64,000 nucleotides of DNA, from NCBI RefSeq assembly GCF_024584705.1, contig NZ_CP097384.1, forward strand, positions 2,108,001 to 2,172,000. The letters are read 5' to 3'. The position numbers and the translations under genes are program-made. Under the pieces are notes generated by a model that saw only the letters and a list, made by a program, of their open reading frames with translations, was not told the origin of the DNA and searched no databases. Below are positions 43,856 to 53,056 of the stretch, one piece after another. The first letter of the stretch is position 1, and every line of letters begins with the position of its first letter. The stretch comes from Blastopirellula sp. J2-11. Lineage in GTDB: Bacteria > Planctomycetota > Planctomycetia > Pirellulales > Pirellulaceae.

Positions 43856-46096
43856 ATGAGCGATGCCGCTGTCCTTCATAGTCTTTCCGCAGACCGTCCA
43901 ATCAACGACTTGAGCGAAGACAAATTAAATCGCGGGCGATTTGTGATCGACCTTGCTTCCGCTATCAAAGCATGGGACGGCCGAGATGGATTGGTGATCG
44001 CGATTTACGGAAAGTGGGGCGAGGGTAAAACTTCTGTCAAGAACGTTCTCCTATCATTGCTTCAAAAAGCAAGTGATGGGCCGACTGTCGTTGAATTTAA
44101 TCCTTGGAGTTGGTCAGGCGAGGAGCGACTTCAAAGAGCATTTTTTGAAGAGATCGCGACAAGTCTGGGGCACTGCTTTGATGGGGAACTTGGGACGCAA
44201 CTGTCGAGAAAATGGCGGACCTATGCAGATCGACTTACGCTAGGGAGTAGCGTTTTAGACCATTTACGATTCGCAACTGAGGTTTCCGGTGTTCCATGGG
44301 CACCCATGTTGCTGTCGGGAATGTCGTCGGCGATGAGAGCATCCTCCAAATTAAGCGACGAAGGCGCCAAGGTTATGGAGGGGCGTGAAGACAATACCGT
44401 TGAGAGCCTAAAGAGAGAGTTGAGCGAAGAGCTGTTGAAAGCGGATCGTCCTGTACTGATCGTACTCGATGACGTTGATCGCCTGACATCGGAAGAAATT
44501 CGCATTCTGTTTCGACTTGTAAAAGTGAATGCCGATTTTCCCAATATCATCTATCTCATGTTGTTCGATCGAAAAATCGTAGAACAAGCATTAGGTAATG
44601 TTTCGGGCTGCGACGGTTGCGAGTACATGGAGAAAATCGTTCAGGCTGGCTTTGACCTGCCACAAATTCAGTGGCAGGAAATAGATCAGTGTTTGATTGA
44701 TGGACTTAATGCGGTTTTAAGTAATGAGGGAATGGGCCAGAGTCTCGATGAGACACGTTGGGAAGCAATCTACGGTCGATACCTATTCGCGTTTTTCAAG
44801 TCACTTAGGGACGTACGACGGTTTTTGTCGACGTTTACGTTTGAGATTGGGCTATTTTACAAAGACAAGTCGCTTGACGTTAACTTTGTAGATCTCGTCG
44901 CGATAGAAACAATTCGGGTTTTCGAGCCAAAAATCTACGCCCAAATAGCAAAGTCGAAGAGTCTGCTTTTGGGGGATCGTCTCACAGCCAGCTTTAGAGT
45001 CCCAAAATCAGAGCTAGATGCTAAAGAAAAGTTTGAGGAATTGCTTGTCCTGGCCAGTCCCGGAAACAGGGAAGTCTTGAAGAAATTGCTTGAATCCATT
45101 TTTCCAAGGCTCGCTTGGGCAGTAAAGGGAGAGAGTCACGTCGGTGACTACGAAGCGCAGTGGGAGAAGGAGCTTCGAATCTGTCATCCGAAAATGTTCG
45201 ATCGTTATTTTATGCAATCTATTGCGAAGGGAGATATTTCGCAGGGCGACTTAAATCGAATCATATCTACTTCCGAAAAAGGCGAACTACTGAGGCTTCT
45301 GAAGCAGTTAGTCAGTGAGGGTAGTATCGAGGTAGCAATTGGTCGACTCTTGGGCCGAAAAAATGAAATACCCAGTGAGCGGCTGGAGACGTTCCTAACC
45401 TCAATTTTCGATATCGGAGATCAGATCCCAATGGAAGACTTGGGAGTGCTTGGAATGGGGGCCGACGCGAACGCTTGCAGGCTTGTTTACCATTCACTGA
45501 TTTGCGAACCAGACGAGGTGAAAAGGAGCGCCATGCTGCTCAATTGTTTTAAGAACACCGTCGGAAACTGGTTGCCGATTCGGAAGCTTGCTACGGAAGT
45601 GCAGTCGCAAGAAGAGGGGACGGTCGACAAACGAATATTAGTTGATTCGGATCTTGCGGTGGCTAAAGATTTGGTGCTCGCGAGAATTCGTGGGAGCGGA
45701 CTGAAAGAGATTGAGGGGCCAAGGCTCTTGTACTGCTTGTGGCGATGGAAGCAGTGGGTTAGCGATGACGAGCCAAGAGATTGGGTTCGCGGTGAGATTC
45801 AAGATTTTCCGGGGGCCGTCCGTATCGCCAAAGCCTTTACCAATCCAATCCATGTTTCCGATGGGGCCAGCTCTAAAATCGTTAAAGAGTTCAAATTGAC
45901 CCAGTTTGAAGAATTTGGAGTCGTCGAAGATCTTGAAGCGGCATTAGCTCCAATTTTCAGTGCTCGTACTTTAGAGGAATTCAAAAAATTAGGTGCGTCA
46001 GAGAGAGTTGCAGTAGAAGCATTTACTAAAGCAATGGTGAGGCGTAAAAATGGCCTACCCGATGACTGGCGCTACGATACAACGGAAGATGACTGA
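43856..46096 (+). CDS. KAP-family P-loop NTPase
   Basis: 746 residues. Walker A GKWGEGKTS is at residues 52-60 and Walker B VLIVLDDVDRL at 200-210, with a KAP-typical VEFNPWSWSGEERLQ between them and LFDRKIVEQAL after the second motif. Unlike many KAP proteins no obvious membrane helix pair lies in the insertion. The C-terminal 400 residues are helical and unrecognised. The sequence is visibly more A/T-rich than its neighbours, with codons such as tta, aaa and ttt, so lateral transfer is likely. It lies between the integrase remnant and the 3' end of tRNA-Lys. Related KAP proteins occur in plasmid and phage-exclusion loci; that role here is inferred. Confidence 0.85.
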   Translation: MSDAAVLHSLSADRPINDLSEDKLNRGRFVIDLASAIKAWDGRDGLVIAIYGKWGEGKTSVKNVLLSLLQKASDGPTVVEFNPWSWSGEERLQRAFFEEIATSLGHCFDGELGTQLSRKWRTYADRLTLGSSVLDHLRFATEVSGVPWAPMLLSGMSSAMRASSKLSDEGAKVMEGREDNTVESLKRELSEELLKADRPVLIVLDDVDRLTSEEIRILFRLVKVNADFPNIIYLMLFDRKIVEQALGNVSGCDGCEYMEKIVQAGFDLPQIQWQEIDQCLIDGLNAVLSNEGMGQSLDETRWEAIYGRYLFAFFKSLRDVRRFLSTFTFEIGLFYKDKSLDVNFVDLVAIETIRVFEPKIYAQIAKSKSLLLGDRLTASFRVPKSELDAKEKFEELLVLASPGNREVLKKLLESIFPRLAWAVKGESHVGDYEAQWEKELRICHPKMFDRYFMQSIAKGDISQGDLNRIISTSEKGELLRLLKQLVSEGSIEVAIGRLLGRKNEIPSERLETFLTSIFDIGDQIPMEDLGVLGMGADANACRLVYHSLICEPDEVKRSAMLLNCFKNTVGNWLPIRKLATEVQSQEEGTVDKRILVDSDLAVAKDLVLARIRGSGLKEIEGPRLLYCLWRWKQWVSDDEPRDWVRGEIQDFPGAVRIAKAFTNPIHVSDGASSKIVKEFKLTQFEEFGVVEDLEAALAPIFSARTLEEFKKLGASERVAVEAFTKAMVRRKNGLPDDWRYDTTEDD

Positions 46097-46200
46097 AAGG
46101 GTCGCGGGTGACGTGGACGGTGACATACACCAAATCCGCACCATAGAGAGCCGCCCATGCGGACTCTCTTAACCTCAATCCAGAAAGGATTTAGAAAAAG

Positions 46201-46273
<73 letters not shown>

Positions 46274-46385
46274 GTTTTTTGGGGGACGCGTCTGCTTGTT
46301 GGCAGGTTCGCTTCCCTCAGAATTCCATAATGTAACGCTAACATCGGCCGTTACCAAGGCGGTCACCATGTTTTCCGGTCCGTTT

Positions 46386-48341
46386 TTATTCGCTGGCGCC
46401 TCCTGGGGTGCTGTCGGAGAGCATTTCTAGCTGTTTCATCTTGCGATAGAGGTTCGAGCGGTGCATGCCGATTTTTTCGGCCGCGGCGCTGATGTTGCCT
46501 TGGGCGGCGTCGACGTGACGCTGGATATAACGTCTTTGAAATTCAGCAGTTGCGTCGTTTAGCGGCAGATTCATTGGGGTGTCGTCGTGCGAATCTAGCG
46601 AGTGGAACTGCAGCGACTCGGGTTGGATTACCTCTTCGCTGTGCAGGAAGATCACCCGCTCCATTGTGTTGCGCAGTTCGCGTACATTGCCGGGCCATGG
46701 GTGGGCCAACAGGCGTCGCTGGGCCGCATCGGCCAGGGTCGGCGTTTGGCGGCCGGTTTTCAGGGAGAAATGGTGCAAAAAGTGGTTGGCCAGCGTGATC
46801 ACGTCGGCGCCCCGTTCGCGGAGCGGCGGCAGTTCGATCGTTACGACGTGCAGGCGAAAGAAGAGGTCCTCGCGGAACTTCTTTTCGCGGACCAGTTCGC
46901 CCAGATCTCGATTGGTCGCGGCGATGATGCGGACGTCGACCTGGATCTCGGTCGTGCCGCCGACCCGCAGGATGAGTTGGTCTTCGAGAACGCGCAACAG
47001 CTTCGCTTGGCCGGCCAGGCTGAGATCGCCGATCTCGTCGAGAAACAGAGTGCCGCCGTCGGCCATTTCAAACTTGCCGGGGCGCGTTTCGTCGGCCCCG
47101 GTAAAGGCGCCCTTCTCGCGGCCGAACAGTTCGCTTTCGAGCAGCGTGTCTGGCACCGCGGCGCAGTTGACGGCGACCAGCGGCTGAGCGCGACGATCGC
47201 TGCGAAAGTGGATCGACTGGCTGACGACTTCTTTGCCGGTTCCGTTTTCGCCCAACACCAGCACCGGCAGATTCGACTCGGCGACGCGACGGATCGTGCC
47301 GCGCAACGTGGCGATCGCCGGGCAATCGCCGATCAGCTCGGCGGCTGCTGCGGCGGCGTCGGCCAGGCGATTGCGGCTGGCCAAGATGCGTTCGGTCTCT
47401 TGGGTGTTTTCGAGCGCCGACGAGGCATGTGCGGCCAGTTCGGTCAGGCCAAGCTGGTCTTCGGCCGTAAAGTTGCCGAGTTGCTTGTTGATCAGCTCGA
47501 ACGCGCCGAAGATTCGCCCGCGGCGTCCGACGAGCGGCACGCAGAGCAGATTACGCGTATGAAAAGCGAGGGACTGATCGATGTCGCGGTTGATTTCGTC
47601 TTTTTCGAGTTCGTCAACGCGGCGAGGCTCGCCGGTTTGGACGACGTGGCCGACCACGCCGCGATCGTCCGGCACGCGGAGTTCGCCTCCTTCGATGCCG
47701 AGGGCGGGCCGGCCGACGAGCGTTTTTTTCGGGCGATCCCAGAGGAAGATGCTGGCCCGCTCGGATCCGAACAGTTCGGCGGCCGCTTCGGCCATTTCGG
47801 TCAGCAGCGTGTGCATGTCGCGGGTTTTTTGCCACGACTCGATGATGGTCAGCAGTTGCTCGAGACGTTTCAAGCGAGCCGATCGCGCAACGCGCTCGCG
47901 GATGAGCCCGACGCCGTAACCAAGCAGATGGGCGGTCAACGCGGCGCGGTATTGCAACGTTTTGATCCGTTCTGGCGTGCTGCAAACCGCCAGGACCAGC
48001 GAGAGCGATTTGTCGCCGTGGAGGGCCACGGTCAGCCAGCTTTCGGCCAGGACCGGCTCGCTGGCGTCGACCGCGGCGACCAAAGCCGGCGTCGGCAACG
48101 GATGGCGGCGGCCTGCTTCGGCGATGGGGGACCATTGGCCGAGATTGTCGCGGACGGCGACCGTCAGGTAATCGGCCGATCCGCGCTGAAAGATCGCGTC
48201 GAGCGCCGCGTGCAGGTACTTGTCGAGCCGATCTTCGGAGGTGGCCAGCGCGACGACTCGCAGATGCGCGGCGCCGATCAGATCACGCTGTTCGCCCAGG
48301 GAGAGGGCCGATTCGATTTCGTCGTAAAGGGCTCCGCCCAT
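46386..48341 (-). CDS. Sigma-54-dependent activator with GAF domain
   Basis: About 651 residues from ATG 48341; a TTG start 48 bases upstream is less likely. The first 150 residues are an uncharacterised sensor part, followed by a GAF domain near 160-320 (SERASIFLWDRPKKTLVGRP, VGHVVQTGEPRRVDEL). The AAA+ domain has Walker A GENGTGKE, the sigma-54-contacting GAFTGA in REKGAFTGADETR and Walker B GTLFLDEIGDL. The C-terminal Fis-type helix-turn-helix is GNISAAAEKIGMHRSNLYRK. It is a complete bacterial enhancer-binding protein. The target is not visible; neighbouring fabI is divergent and has no obvious -24/-12 promoter. Confidence 0.93.
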   Translation of the reverse strand: MGGALYDEIESALSLGEQRDLIGAAHLRVVALATSEDRLDKYLHAALDAIFQRGSADYLTVAVRDNLGQWSPIAEAGRRHPLPTPALVAAVDASEPVLAESWLTVALHGDKSLSLVLAVCSTPERIKTLQYRAALTAHLLGYGVGLIRERVARSARLKRLEQLLTIIESWQKTRDMHTLLTEMAEAAAELFGSERASIFLWDRPKKTLVGRPALGIEGGELRVPDDRGVVGHVVQTGEPRRVDELEKDEINRDIDQSLAFHTRNLLCVPLVGRRGRIFGAFELINKQLGNFTAEDQLGLTELAAHASSALENTQETERILASRNRLADAAAAAAELIGDCPAIATLRGTIRRVAESNLPVLVLGENGTGKEVVSQSIHFRSDRRAQPLVAVNCAAVPDTLLESELFGREKGAFTGADETRPGKFEMADGGTLFLDEIGDLSLAGQAKLLRVLEDQLILRVGGTTEIQVDVRIIAATNRDLGELVREKKFREDLFFRLHVVTIELPPLRERGADVITLANHFLHHFSLKTGRQTPTLADAAQRRLLAHPWPGNVRELRNTMERVIFLHSEEVIQPESLQFHSLDSHDDTPMNLPLNDATAEFQRRYIQRHVDAAQGNISAAAEKIGMHRSNLYRKMKQLEMLSDSTPGGASE

Positions 48342-48520
48342 GCCTTGCTCCGCCGATGTCGTCAAAGGATAACGGCCCCATGTTATCAAATTGATTTGAG
48401 TTCGACGCCTGCCGTATCAGGAAGTCCGCTTTTGAGGAGGGCCGGAAACGGGTATTCTGGGCGATTATTACTACGGTTTACGAGCCGCATGACATTGGGC
48501 TAGGCGGAGGAGATCTCGCA

Positions 48521-49357
48521 GTGCAATTATTCGAAGGCAAAAAAGGGCTGATCGTCGGCGTCGCCAACAATCACTCGATCGCTTGGGCGATTGCTGAGCA
48601 AATTATGGCCGGCGGCGGCGTGTGCGGATTTACGCATCTGCCTGACAAGCCGGATGACGAACGCAAAAAGAACCGACATCGCGTCGGCAAGTTGATCGAC
48701 GGCAACCCCAACGCCAAGTTTCTGGTTCCGCTGGACGTGCAGTCGAACGAGAACATCGCCGAAGTGATGGAAACGGCGAAGCAAGAATTGGGCGAGATCG
48801 ACTTTTTGCTGCACTCGGTCGCCTATGCGTCGCTGGAGGACCTGCGGGTGCCGACGGTCGAATGCAGCCGTGAAGGTTTCAAGCTGGCGATGGACATCAG
48901 CGCCTATAGCATGATCGCCGTGACCAACGCCGCGCGGCCGATTTTGAGCAAAAACAGCTCGGTCTGCGCGATGACCTACTACGGCGGCGAGCGAATCGTG
49001 CCGGGCTACAACATGATGGGCGTCTGCAAAGCGGCGCTCGATTCGATCGTCAAATACCTGGCTTTCGACCTGGGGCCAGACGGGGTTCGCGTCAATGCGA
49101 TCAGCGCCGGACCGCTGAAAACGTTGGCCAGCAGCGCCGTGGGCGCCAAAGGGATGACCGACCTGTACGCGGCGGTGTCGCCGCTGGGTGACAACATCAC
49201 CCACGAGCAAGTCGGCAAAGCAGGCGCCTACTTGTTGTCAGACATGTCGCAAGGAGTGACGGCCGAGATCTTGCATGTCGACGGCGGCTACAACCAAATG
49301 GGGAGTCCGGGCCGATTGCTTGATTCGTACGCTGAGATGATCGCCAAATTGAAGTAG
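48521..49357 (+). CDS. fabI: Enoyl-[acyl-carrier-protein] reductase (NADH)
   Basis: 278 residues with a GTG start and GGAGGAG about ten bases upstream. FabI reduces trans-2-enoyl-ACP in the last step of each fatty-acid elongation round and is the triclosan target. It has the short-chain dehydrogenase layout: GLIVGVANNHSIAWAIA, LLHSVAYAS, and the catalytic Tyr163-x6-Lys170 in YNMMGVCK. The C-terminal substrate-binding and glycine-rich parts are complete (AEILHVDGGYNQMG). A strong hairpin follows. No other fab gene is adjacent. Diverges from the sigma-54 activator. Confidence 0.95.
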   Translation: MQLFEGKKGLIVGVANNHSIAWAIAEQIMAGGGVCGFTHLPDKPDDERKKNRHRVGKLIDGNPNAKFLVPLDVQSNENIAEVMETAKQELGEIDFLLHSVAYASLEDLRVPTVECSREGFKLAMDISAYSMIAVTNAARPILSKNSSVCAMTYYGGERIVPGYNMMGVCKAALDSIVKYLAFDLGPDGVRVNAISAGPLKTLASSAVGAKGMTDLYAAVSPLGDNITHEQVGKAGAYLLSDMSQGVTAEILHVDGGYNQMGSPGRLLDSYAEMIAKLK

Positions 49358-49384
49358 CGATCGTAGAGCGGCAAGAAAAACAGA

Positions 49385-49425
49385 ACGCCGAGCCAGGGGG
49401 AATGTCATTCCCCTTGGCTCGGCGT
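49385..49425. terminator. Strong hairpin between convergent genes
   Basis: Two 20-base arms (acgccgagccag.. and ..tggctcggcgt) pair throughout with one G-T pair and a one-base centre at 49405. There is no T-run on either side, so it would act as a bidirectional hairpin between fabI and the convergent small gene at 49462 rather than as a canonical intrinsic terminator. Confidence 0.7.
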
Positions 49426-49461
49426 CGTTGATTCGTACGTCATCAGCGGAAGCTTCGACGT

Positions 49462-49758
49462 CTACGTCGTGTTTTCTTGCCCAGCATCAGCACCAGGAAA
49501 ACGACCACGAAGAAAAAAGCGTTCCCACCAATTGGCGGCACGTAGGCGAGTATCGTCTCGACGGATCGCGTGGGTCTTGCCGCGTCGTGTGCGAACCACG
49601 ATCGCTTCTTGATCGATCTGCTCGATCACCCAGTATTTATCGACGTCGTAGGTATAAAACTCACCCCGTGGTTCGGGGTCGATATCGTGAGCGCGTGGAC
49701 CGGGATGGGTCGTGTGTTTGGTCTTACGATAGACCACGGGATCCCCCGGCTTAAACAT
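49462..49758 (-). CDS. Small conserved hypothetical protein
   Basis: 98 residues from ATG 49758, with AAGGAGA six bases before it. An upstream start at 49779 is open, but the ribosome-binding site selects 49758. The sequence opens MFKPGDPVVYRKTKHTTHPG, a short beta-rich pattern like a small KOW/SH3-type barrel, then has a basic region (VVRTRRGKTHAIRRDD) and ends in a Trp/Phe/Arg-rich tail. I do not recognise a family with certainty. A nucleic-acid-binding role would be a guess. Convergent with fabI. Confidence 0.7.
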   Translation of the reverse strand: MFKPGDPVVYRKTKHTTHPGPRAHDIDPEPRGEFYTYDVDKYWVIEQIDQEAIVVRTRRGKTHAIRRDDTRLRAANWWERFFLRGRFPGADAGQENTT

Positions 49759-50087
49759 AGTGGTCTCCTTTCCATACATAAAGCATGACGGATTCTGCGC
49801 GCCAATCTTAGATTACTTGGGTTATCATTTTTCGTCAAATTAAAGAGCGTCATTTGGCGGACGCCGCTTCGGTGCGAAACAGATGTAGGGGAATACATAA
49901 TTCCCTTTGTGGATACCTGACTTCCTTTATGGCTTTCTTATTGGAATTTTTTGTGCCGCAAAGTTGAAAGAAAAAGATTGCCGCCGCGGCTGGCAGAGGG
50001 TTAAAATAACGGCTCTCATCACAATCAAAAGACTCTCCCCGCTCATCCGTTTTTTACCTACTCATTAGGGAAAGGGGGACTGTGACG
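49759..50087. other. A/T-rich divergent promoter region
   Basis: About 330 A/T-rich bases between the divergent small gene and the CBS gene. A small inverted repeat (gggaat-acata-attccc) lies at about 49889-49905. No gene is seen. Promoters for both genes must lie here, but no clear -35/-10 pair is claimed. Confidence 0.45.
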
Positions 50088-50585
50088 ATGTCTCTTCAAA
50101 CTTCTCAGAATCGTTCACCGGTGGCGGGCGATTTTATGGCTACCAAATTAATTACGCTTCGCGCAGAAGATGACGCATTGGAGGCGGTGCGCAAGCTTCT
50201 CCATTATCGGATTTCTGGTGCGCCTGTCGTTGACGAAGCAGGCCAGTATTTGGGCGTTTTCTCAGAAAAAACATCGATGAGCTTCCTGCTCGATGCGATG
50301 TACGAACAGTTGCCCTCCAATGAAGTTCGGGCCTTCATGAACACCGATCCCCATCGGACGATTGAGGAAGATGCCGATTTGTTGCAGTGCATTCAGATCT
50401 TCAAGAATACGGAGTATCGGCGATTGCCGGTCTTACGAGATGGCAAATTGGTGGGGCAGATCAGCCGACGCGACGTTTTGAACGCCGCGGTAAAATTGGT
50501 TGATACCATCAAGGGGCGTCGTAACGGTAAATTTGTGATGTATTTCAGTGCGATTTTGGACATGGATCAGTCCCCGGTCGACTAA
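50088..50585 (+). CDS. CBS-domain pair protein
   Basis: 165 residues from ATG 50088; a GTG two codons upstream is possible and a purine-rich AGGGAAAGGGGG stands before both. Two CBS motifs follow, about residues 14-75 (GDFMATKLITLRAEDDALEA and VDEAGQYLGVFSEKT) and about 85-140 (FMNTDPHRTIEEDADLLQC and VLRDGKLVGQISRRDVL). CBS pairs bind adenine nucleotides and act as energy sensors for attached or partner proteins. There is no attached catalytic domain, so it would regulate something in trans. Followed by an unrelated protease-family gene. Confidence 0.9.
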   Translation: MSLQTSQNRSPVAGDFMATKLITLRAEDDALEAVRKLLHYRISGAPVVDEAGQYLGVFSEKTSMSFLLDAMYEQLPSNEVRAFMNTDPHRTIEEDADLLQCIQIFKNTEYRRLPVLRDGKLVGQISRRDVLNAAVKLVDTIKGRRNGKFVMYFSAILDMDQSPVD

Positions 50586-50702
50586 TTCGTCGTCGATACT
50601 TGGCCGTCACTCTGCGACCGGCGGATTGCCCCGGTTTGGACTGCCCGAAAGGGCCTTGCATCGACTATACTTTTCGCCTGAGCATGAAGCACATGTGCGA
50701 GG

Positions 50703-51182
50703 GTGGAAGTGACAGACGAGAACCGTGAATTGGCCGTCATCGGCTGGCAAGAATACATCGCGTTGCCTAAGTGGAACGTCCCGCCGATTCGGGCTAAATC
50801 GGACAGCGGCGCTCGTTCTAGCGCGATCGATGTCGTCGACTTCGAGGAGTTGCCGGGAGATCGCGTGCTGTTTCATGTCGCTCTCTCAAAGCTCAACCGA
50901 GATAATTTGGTGACGATCGAAGCGCCGATCAAACGCCGAACACGAATCAAGTCGAGCAACGGCAGCGTTCATGACCGGATCATCGTCGAGACAACGATCC
51001 AGGTTGGCCAACATCAGGCCGTGGTCGAACTGGGGCTCGTTTGTCGCCGCACAATGCTTTGCCGAATGCTGCTCGGCCGTACGGCTTTGGCGGGGCGTTT
51101 TCTGGTCAATTCCGAAAAACGCTTCTTGCTGAGCGAAAAACCACCGTCGAAAAAAAAGAAAAAACGTCGCCCCAAATCGTGA
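50703..51182 (+). CDS. Retropepsin-like ATP-dependent zinc protease family protein
   Basis: 159 residues with a GTG start. The sequence VIGWQEYIALPKWNVPPI then KSDSGARSSAIDVVDF carries the Asp-Ser-Gly-Ala active-site motif of the RimB/ATP-dependent zinc protease family (PF05618), an aspartic-protease-like fold despite its name. The C-terminal signature LVCRRTMLCRMLLGRTALAG is also present. The tail is Lys/Arg-rich (KKKKKRR). In many bacteria it pairs with a RimK-type glutamate ligase, which is not here. No signal peptide; cytoplasmic. Activity is known only for some relatives. Confidence 0.85.
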   Translation: MEVTDENRELAVIGWQEYIALPKWNVPPIRAKSDSGARSSAIDVVDFEELPGDRVLFHVALSKLNRDNLVTIEAPIKRRTRIKSSNGSVHDRIIVETTIQVGQHQAVVELGLVCRRTMLCRMLLGRTALAGRFLVNSEKRFLLSEKPPSKKKKKRRPKS

Positions 51183-51557
51183 ACGAACCGCTGCCGGCAT
51201 GCGTAACCGACGAAGGTGAGGAATGTCCCCCCGCTAGCGTTGCTTCGGGTTGTTGGTCCGATCTGGCGAAAATTGCTCTAGGTGATCGCGGCCTTCTGGA
51301 TTAGGTTTTCTGTAATCTTTACAAACGGTGATTGCGGCATGGAGGGTCGCTGGCCCCTATTTGGGGACCGTCACTGAGCAAAGATCCCAAGAGTCGCACT
51401 GCACGGCGACCCTTCGACAAACATGCGGCGCTTGATCGGAATCAGCGTCGTTTTGGCCGCCAACGTTCTCCCCCGGAACTGCCGCGGCGACCAGTAGCGA
51501 GTTGCAGGAGGCGACTCGCACAAGCACGATCCCAGAAAACTTGGAGATTCCAAGAGC
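51183..51557. other. Gap with one doubtful small frame
   Basis: A 41-codon frame starts at GTG 51179, overlapping the preceding TGA (gtga), and runs to TAG 51302-51304. It has no recognised features and could be spurious. Nothing else is visible. Confidence 0.3.
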
Positions 51558-52676
51558 ATGGAAGCTCGTATCTGCTTCGCGGCAGTCATCTTTGGCGCCG
51601 TACTCTCGCTAGGCGCTAATCACCGCACCGAAAACTTTGTGGTCACCGCTCCCGACAAGCAAATGGCCCAGCAGACTTGTGAAGCGGCCGAAGGATTTCG
51701 TCGCCAACTCGCGATGGAATGGCTCGGACGTGAACTTCCCCCGTGGTCGCAGCCTTGCCCGATCTTGGTCAAAGTAGGGGGCGGCGCCGGCGGTTTCACG
51801 CAGTTCGCGTTCAATCGCGGAGTGCCGTTCAACTGGACGATGGAGATTCAAGGCTCCCGCGAGCGAATCCTCGATTCGGTTCTGCCGCACGAAATTTTGC
51901 ATACCGTCTTCGCGAGTCACTTTGGGCGTCCCCTTCCCCGCTGGGCCGACGAAGGCGCTTGCACGACTGTCGAGCATGACTCCGAAAAGAACAAAAACAC
52001 CAAGCTGCTGTACGAATGTCTGACGACCGATCGCGGCATCGCGTTCAATCGGATGTTCGCGATGGAAGATTACCCTGCCGACGTCTTGCCGCTCTACGCG
52101 CAAGGCTATTCGCTGGCCCGCTTTTTGATCGTCCAGGGAGGCAAGCCAAAGTATGTCGAATACATCGGCGAAGGGATGAAGTCGAACAACTGGACCCGTA
52201 CGACCAACAAGTTCTATGGCTATCACAGTCTTAGCGACTTGCAGGTCGCCTGGCTCGGCTGGGTGCGTGACGGCAGCTCGATCGCCAACGTTCGCGGTCC
52301 GCAAGAGCAAGTCGCCCAGAACGAAACCGAGCCGTACGTTTTGCGAGGACAAAGCCCAGAGGCGCCCAATAATAGCGTAGCCGCAGCGGCCGCAACTCCA
52401 CGGCAAAGTGGACAACCACGGCCGTTCATGCAAGTGAGCGCCAACGCGTCGAGCGAAGGCTTTTATCATCGCGGCGGCAGCGATCCAGCGCGCAATGACA
52501 TGGCGATGAACATCGCCGCCGACCAGGCGACGCGCCAGATTGGTTCGCAACCGGCGGCATTGCCCCCGGCCCAACCAAGCCCGCCGGTCAAAGAGAAAGT
52601 GTTACTGGAATGGGAACGAACGAGCCGCAACGCTCCGACCTATTATTTGCCCGGCGGAACTTCGCTGTTTCGCTAG
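51558..52676 (+). CDS. Secreted gluzincin-type metallopeptidase
   Basis: 372 residues. N-terminal signal peptide (MEARICFAAVIFGAVLSLGA). The zinc motif is His111-Glu-x-x-His115 in LPHEILHTVFASHFG, and Glu132 in RWADEGACTTVE is 17 residues after the second His, as in the MA clan. The catalytic domain ends near residue 235; the tail is Pro/Gln/Ala-rich and disordered. It is a small single-domain enzyme, most like the DUF2268/peptidase_MA_2-type group. Substrate unknown. A clear terminator follows. Secretion and intact ligands make activity likely but unproven. Confidence 0.8.
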   Translation: MEARICFAAVIFGAVLSLGANHRTENFVVTAPDKQMAQQTCEAAEGFRRQLAMEWLGRELPPWSQPCPILVKVGGGAGGFTQFAFNRGVPFNWTMEIQGSRERILDSVLPHEILHTVFASHFGRPLPRWADEGACTTVEHDSEKNKNTKLLYECLTTDRGIAFNRMFAMEDYPADVLPLYAQGYSLARFLIVQGGKPKYVEYIGEGMKSNNWTRTTNKFYGYHSLSDLQVAWLGWVRDGSSIANVRGPQEQVAQNETEPYVLRGQSPEAPNNSVAAAAATPRQSGQPRPFMQVSANASSEGFYHRGGSDPARNDMAMNIAADQATRQIGSQPAALPPAQPSPPVKEKVLLEWERTSRNAPTYYLPGGTSLFR

Positions 52677-52704
52677 TGCGACGAGCTGTTTAAATCGAAT
52701 AAAG

Positions 52705-52733
52705 AACGCCGACCCCGCAGTCGGCGTTTTTTT
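52705..52733 (+). terminator. Rho-independent terminator
   Basis: Nine-base perfect stem aacgccgac / gtcggcgtt, loop cccgca, followed by seven T's. Stands 28 bases behind the metallopeptidase stop. Confidence 0.9.
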
Positions 52734-53056
52734 GTGCGCGATCTTGAAGGCTTGATCAACATGATCGCCGGCCGATCATTCGGGACGCTTGCAGCACACC
52801 GCCCGCAGTCACGGTCTATTTTTCAATCGCCCACTGCGATTGCGGCGCCTATAACAAAGCCATTATCTGCGGCTTGAGAACCAATTTCTGTGAAGTGAGA
52901 CGGAATGCACTCTCCCGCGGCCGCTTTCCGCACGTGATTTGCACCGTATCTTGGTAAACCCTTGTTCGACGCCGGAAGTTTGCCCGGGAGGCGGGGCCCG
53001 TGGTTTGAATTACCATTCGCCGATACGACTCAGGGCATCCTCAGGAGATCGCTGCT
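52734..53056. other. Gap upstream of the heptad-repeat protein
   Basis: About 320 bases, nothing coding recognised. Contains the promoter and CAGGAGA ribosome-binding site (about 53040-53048) for the following secreted protein. Confidence 0.5.

Noticed and set aside
46602-48503. A 633-codon open frame on the plus strand
   Set aside because: Complementary to the sigma-54 activator, whose motifs are complete; the plus frame is an antisense shadow.
49385-49425. Canonical rho-independent terminator
   Set aside because: No T-run on either side; kept as a hairpin between convergent genes with lower confidence.
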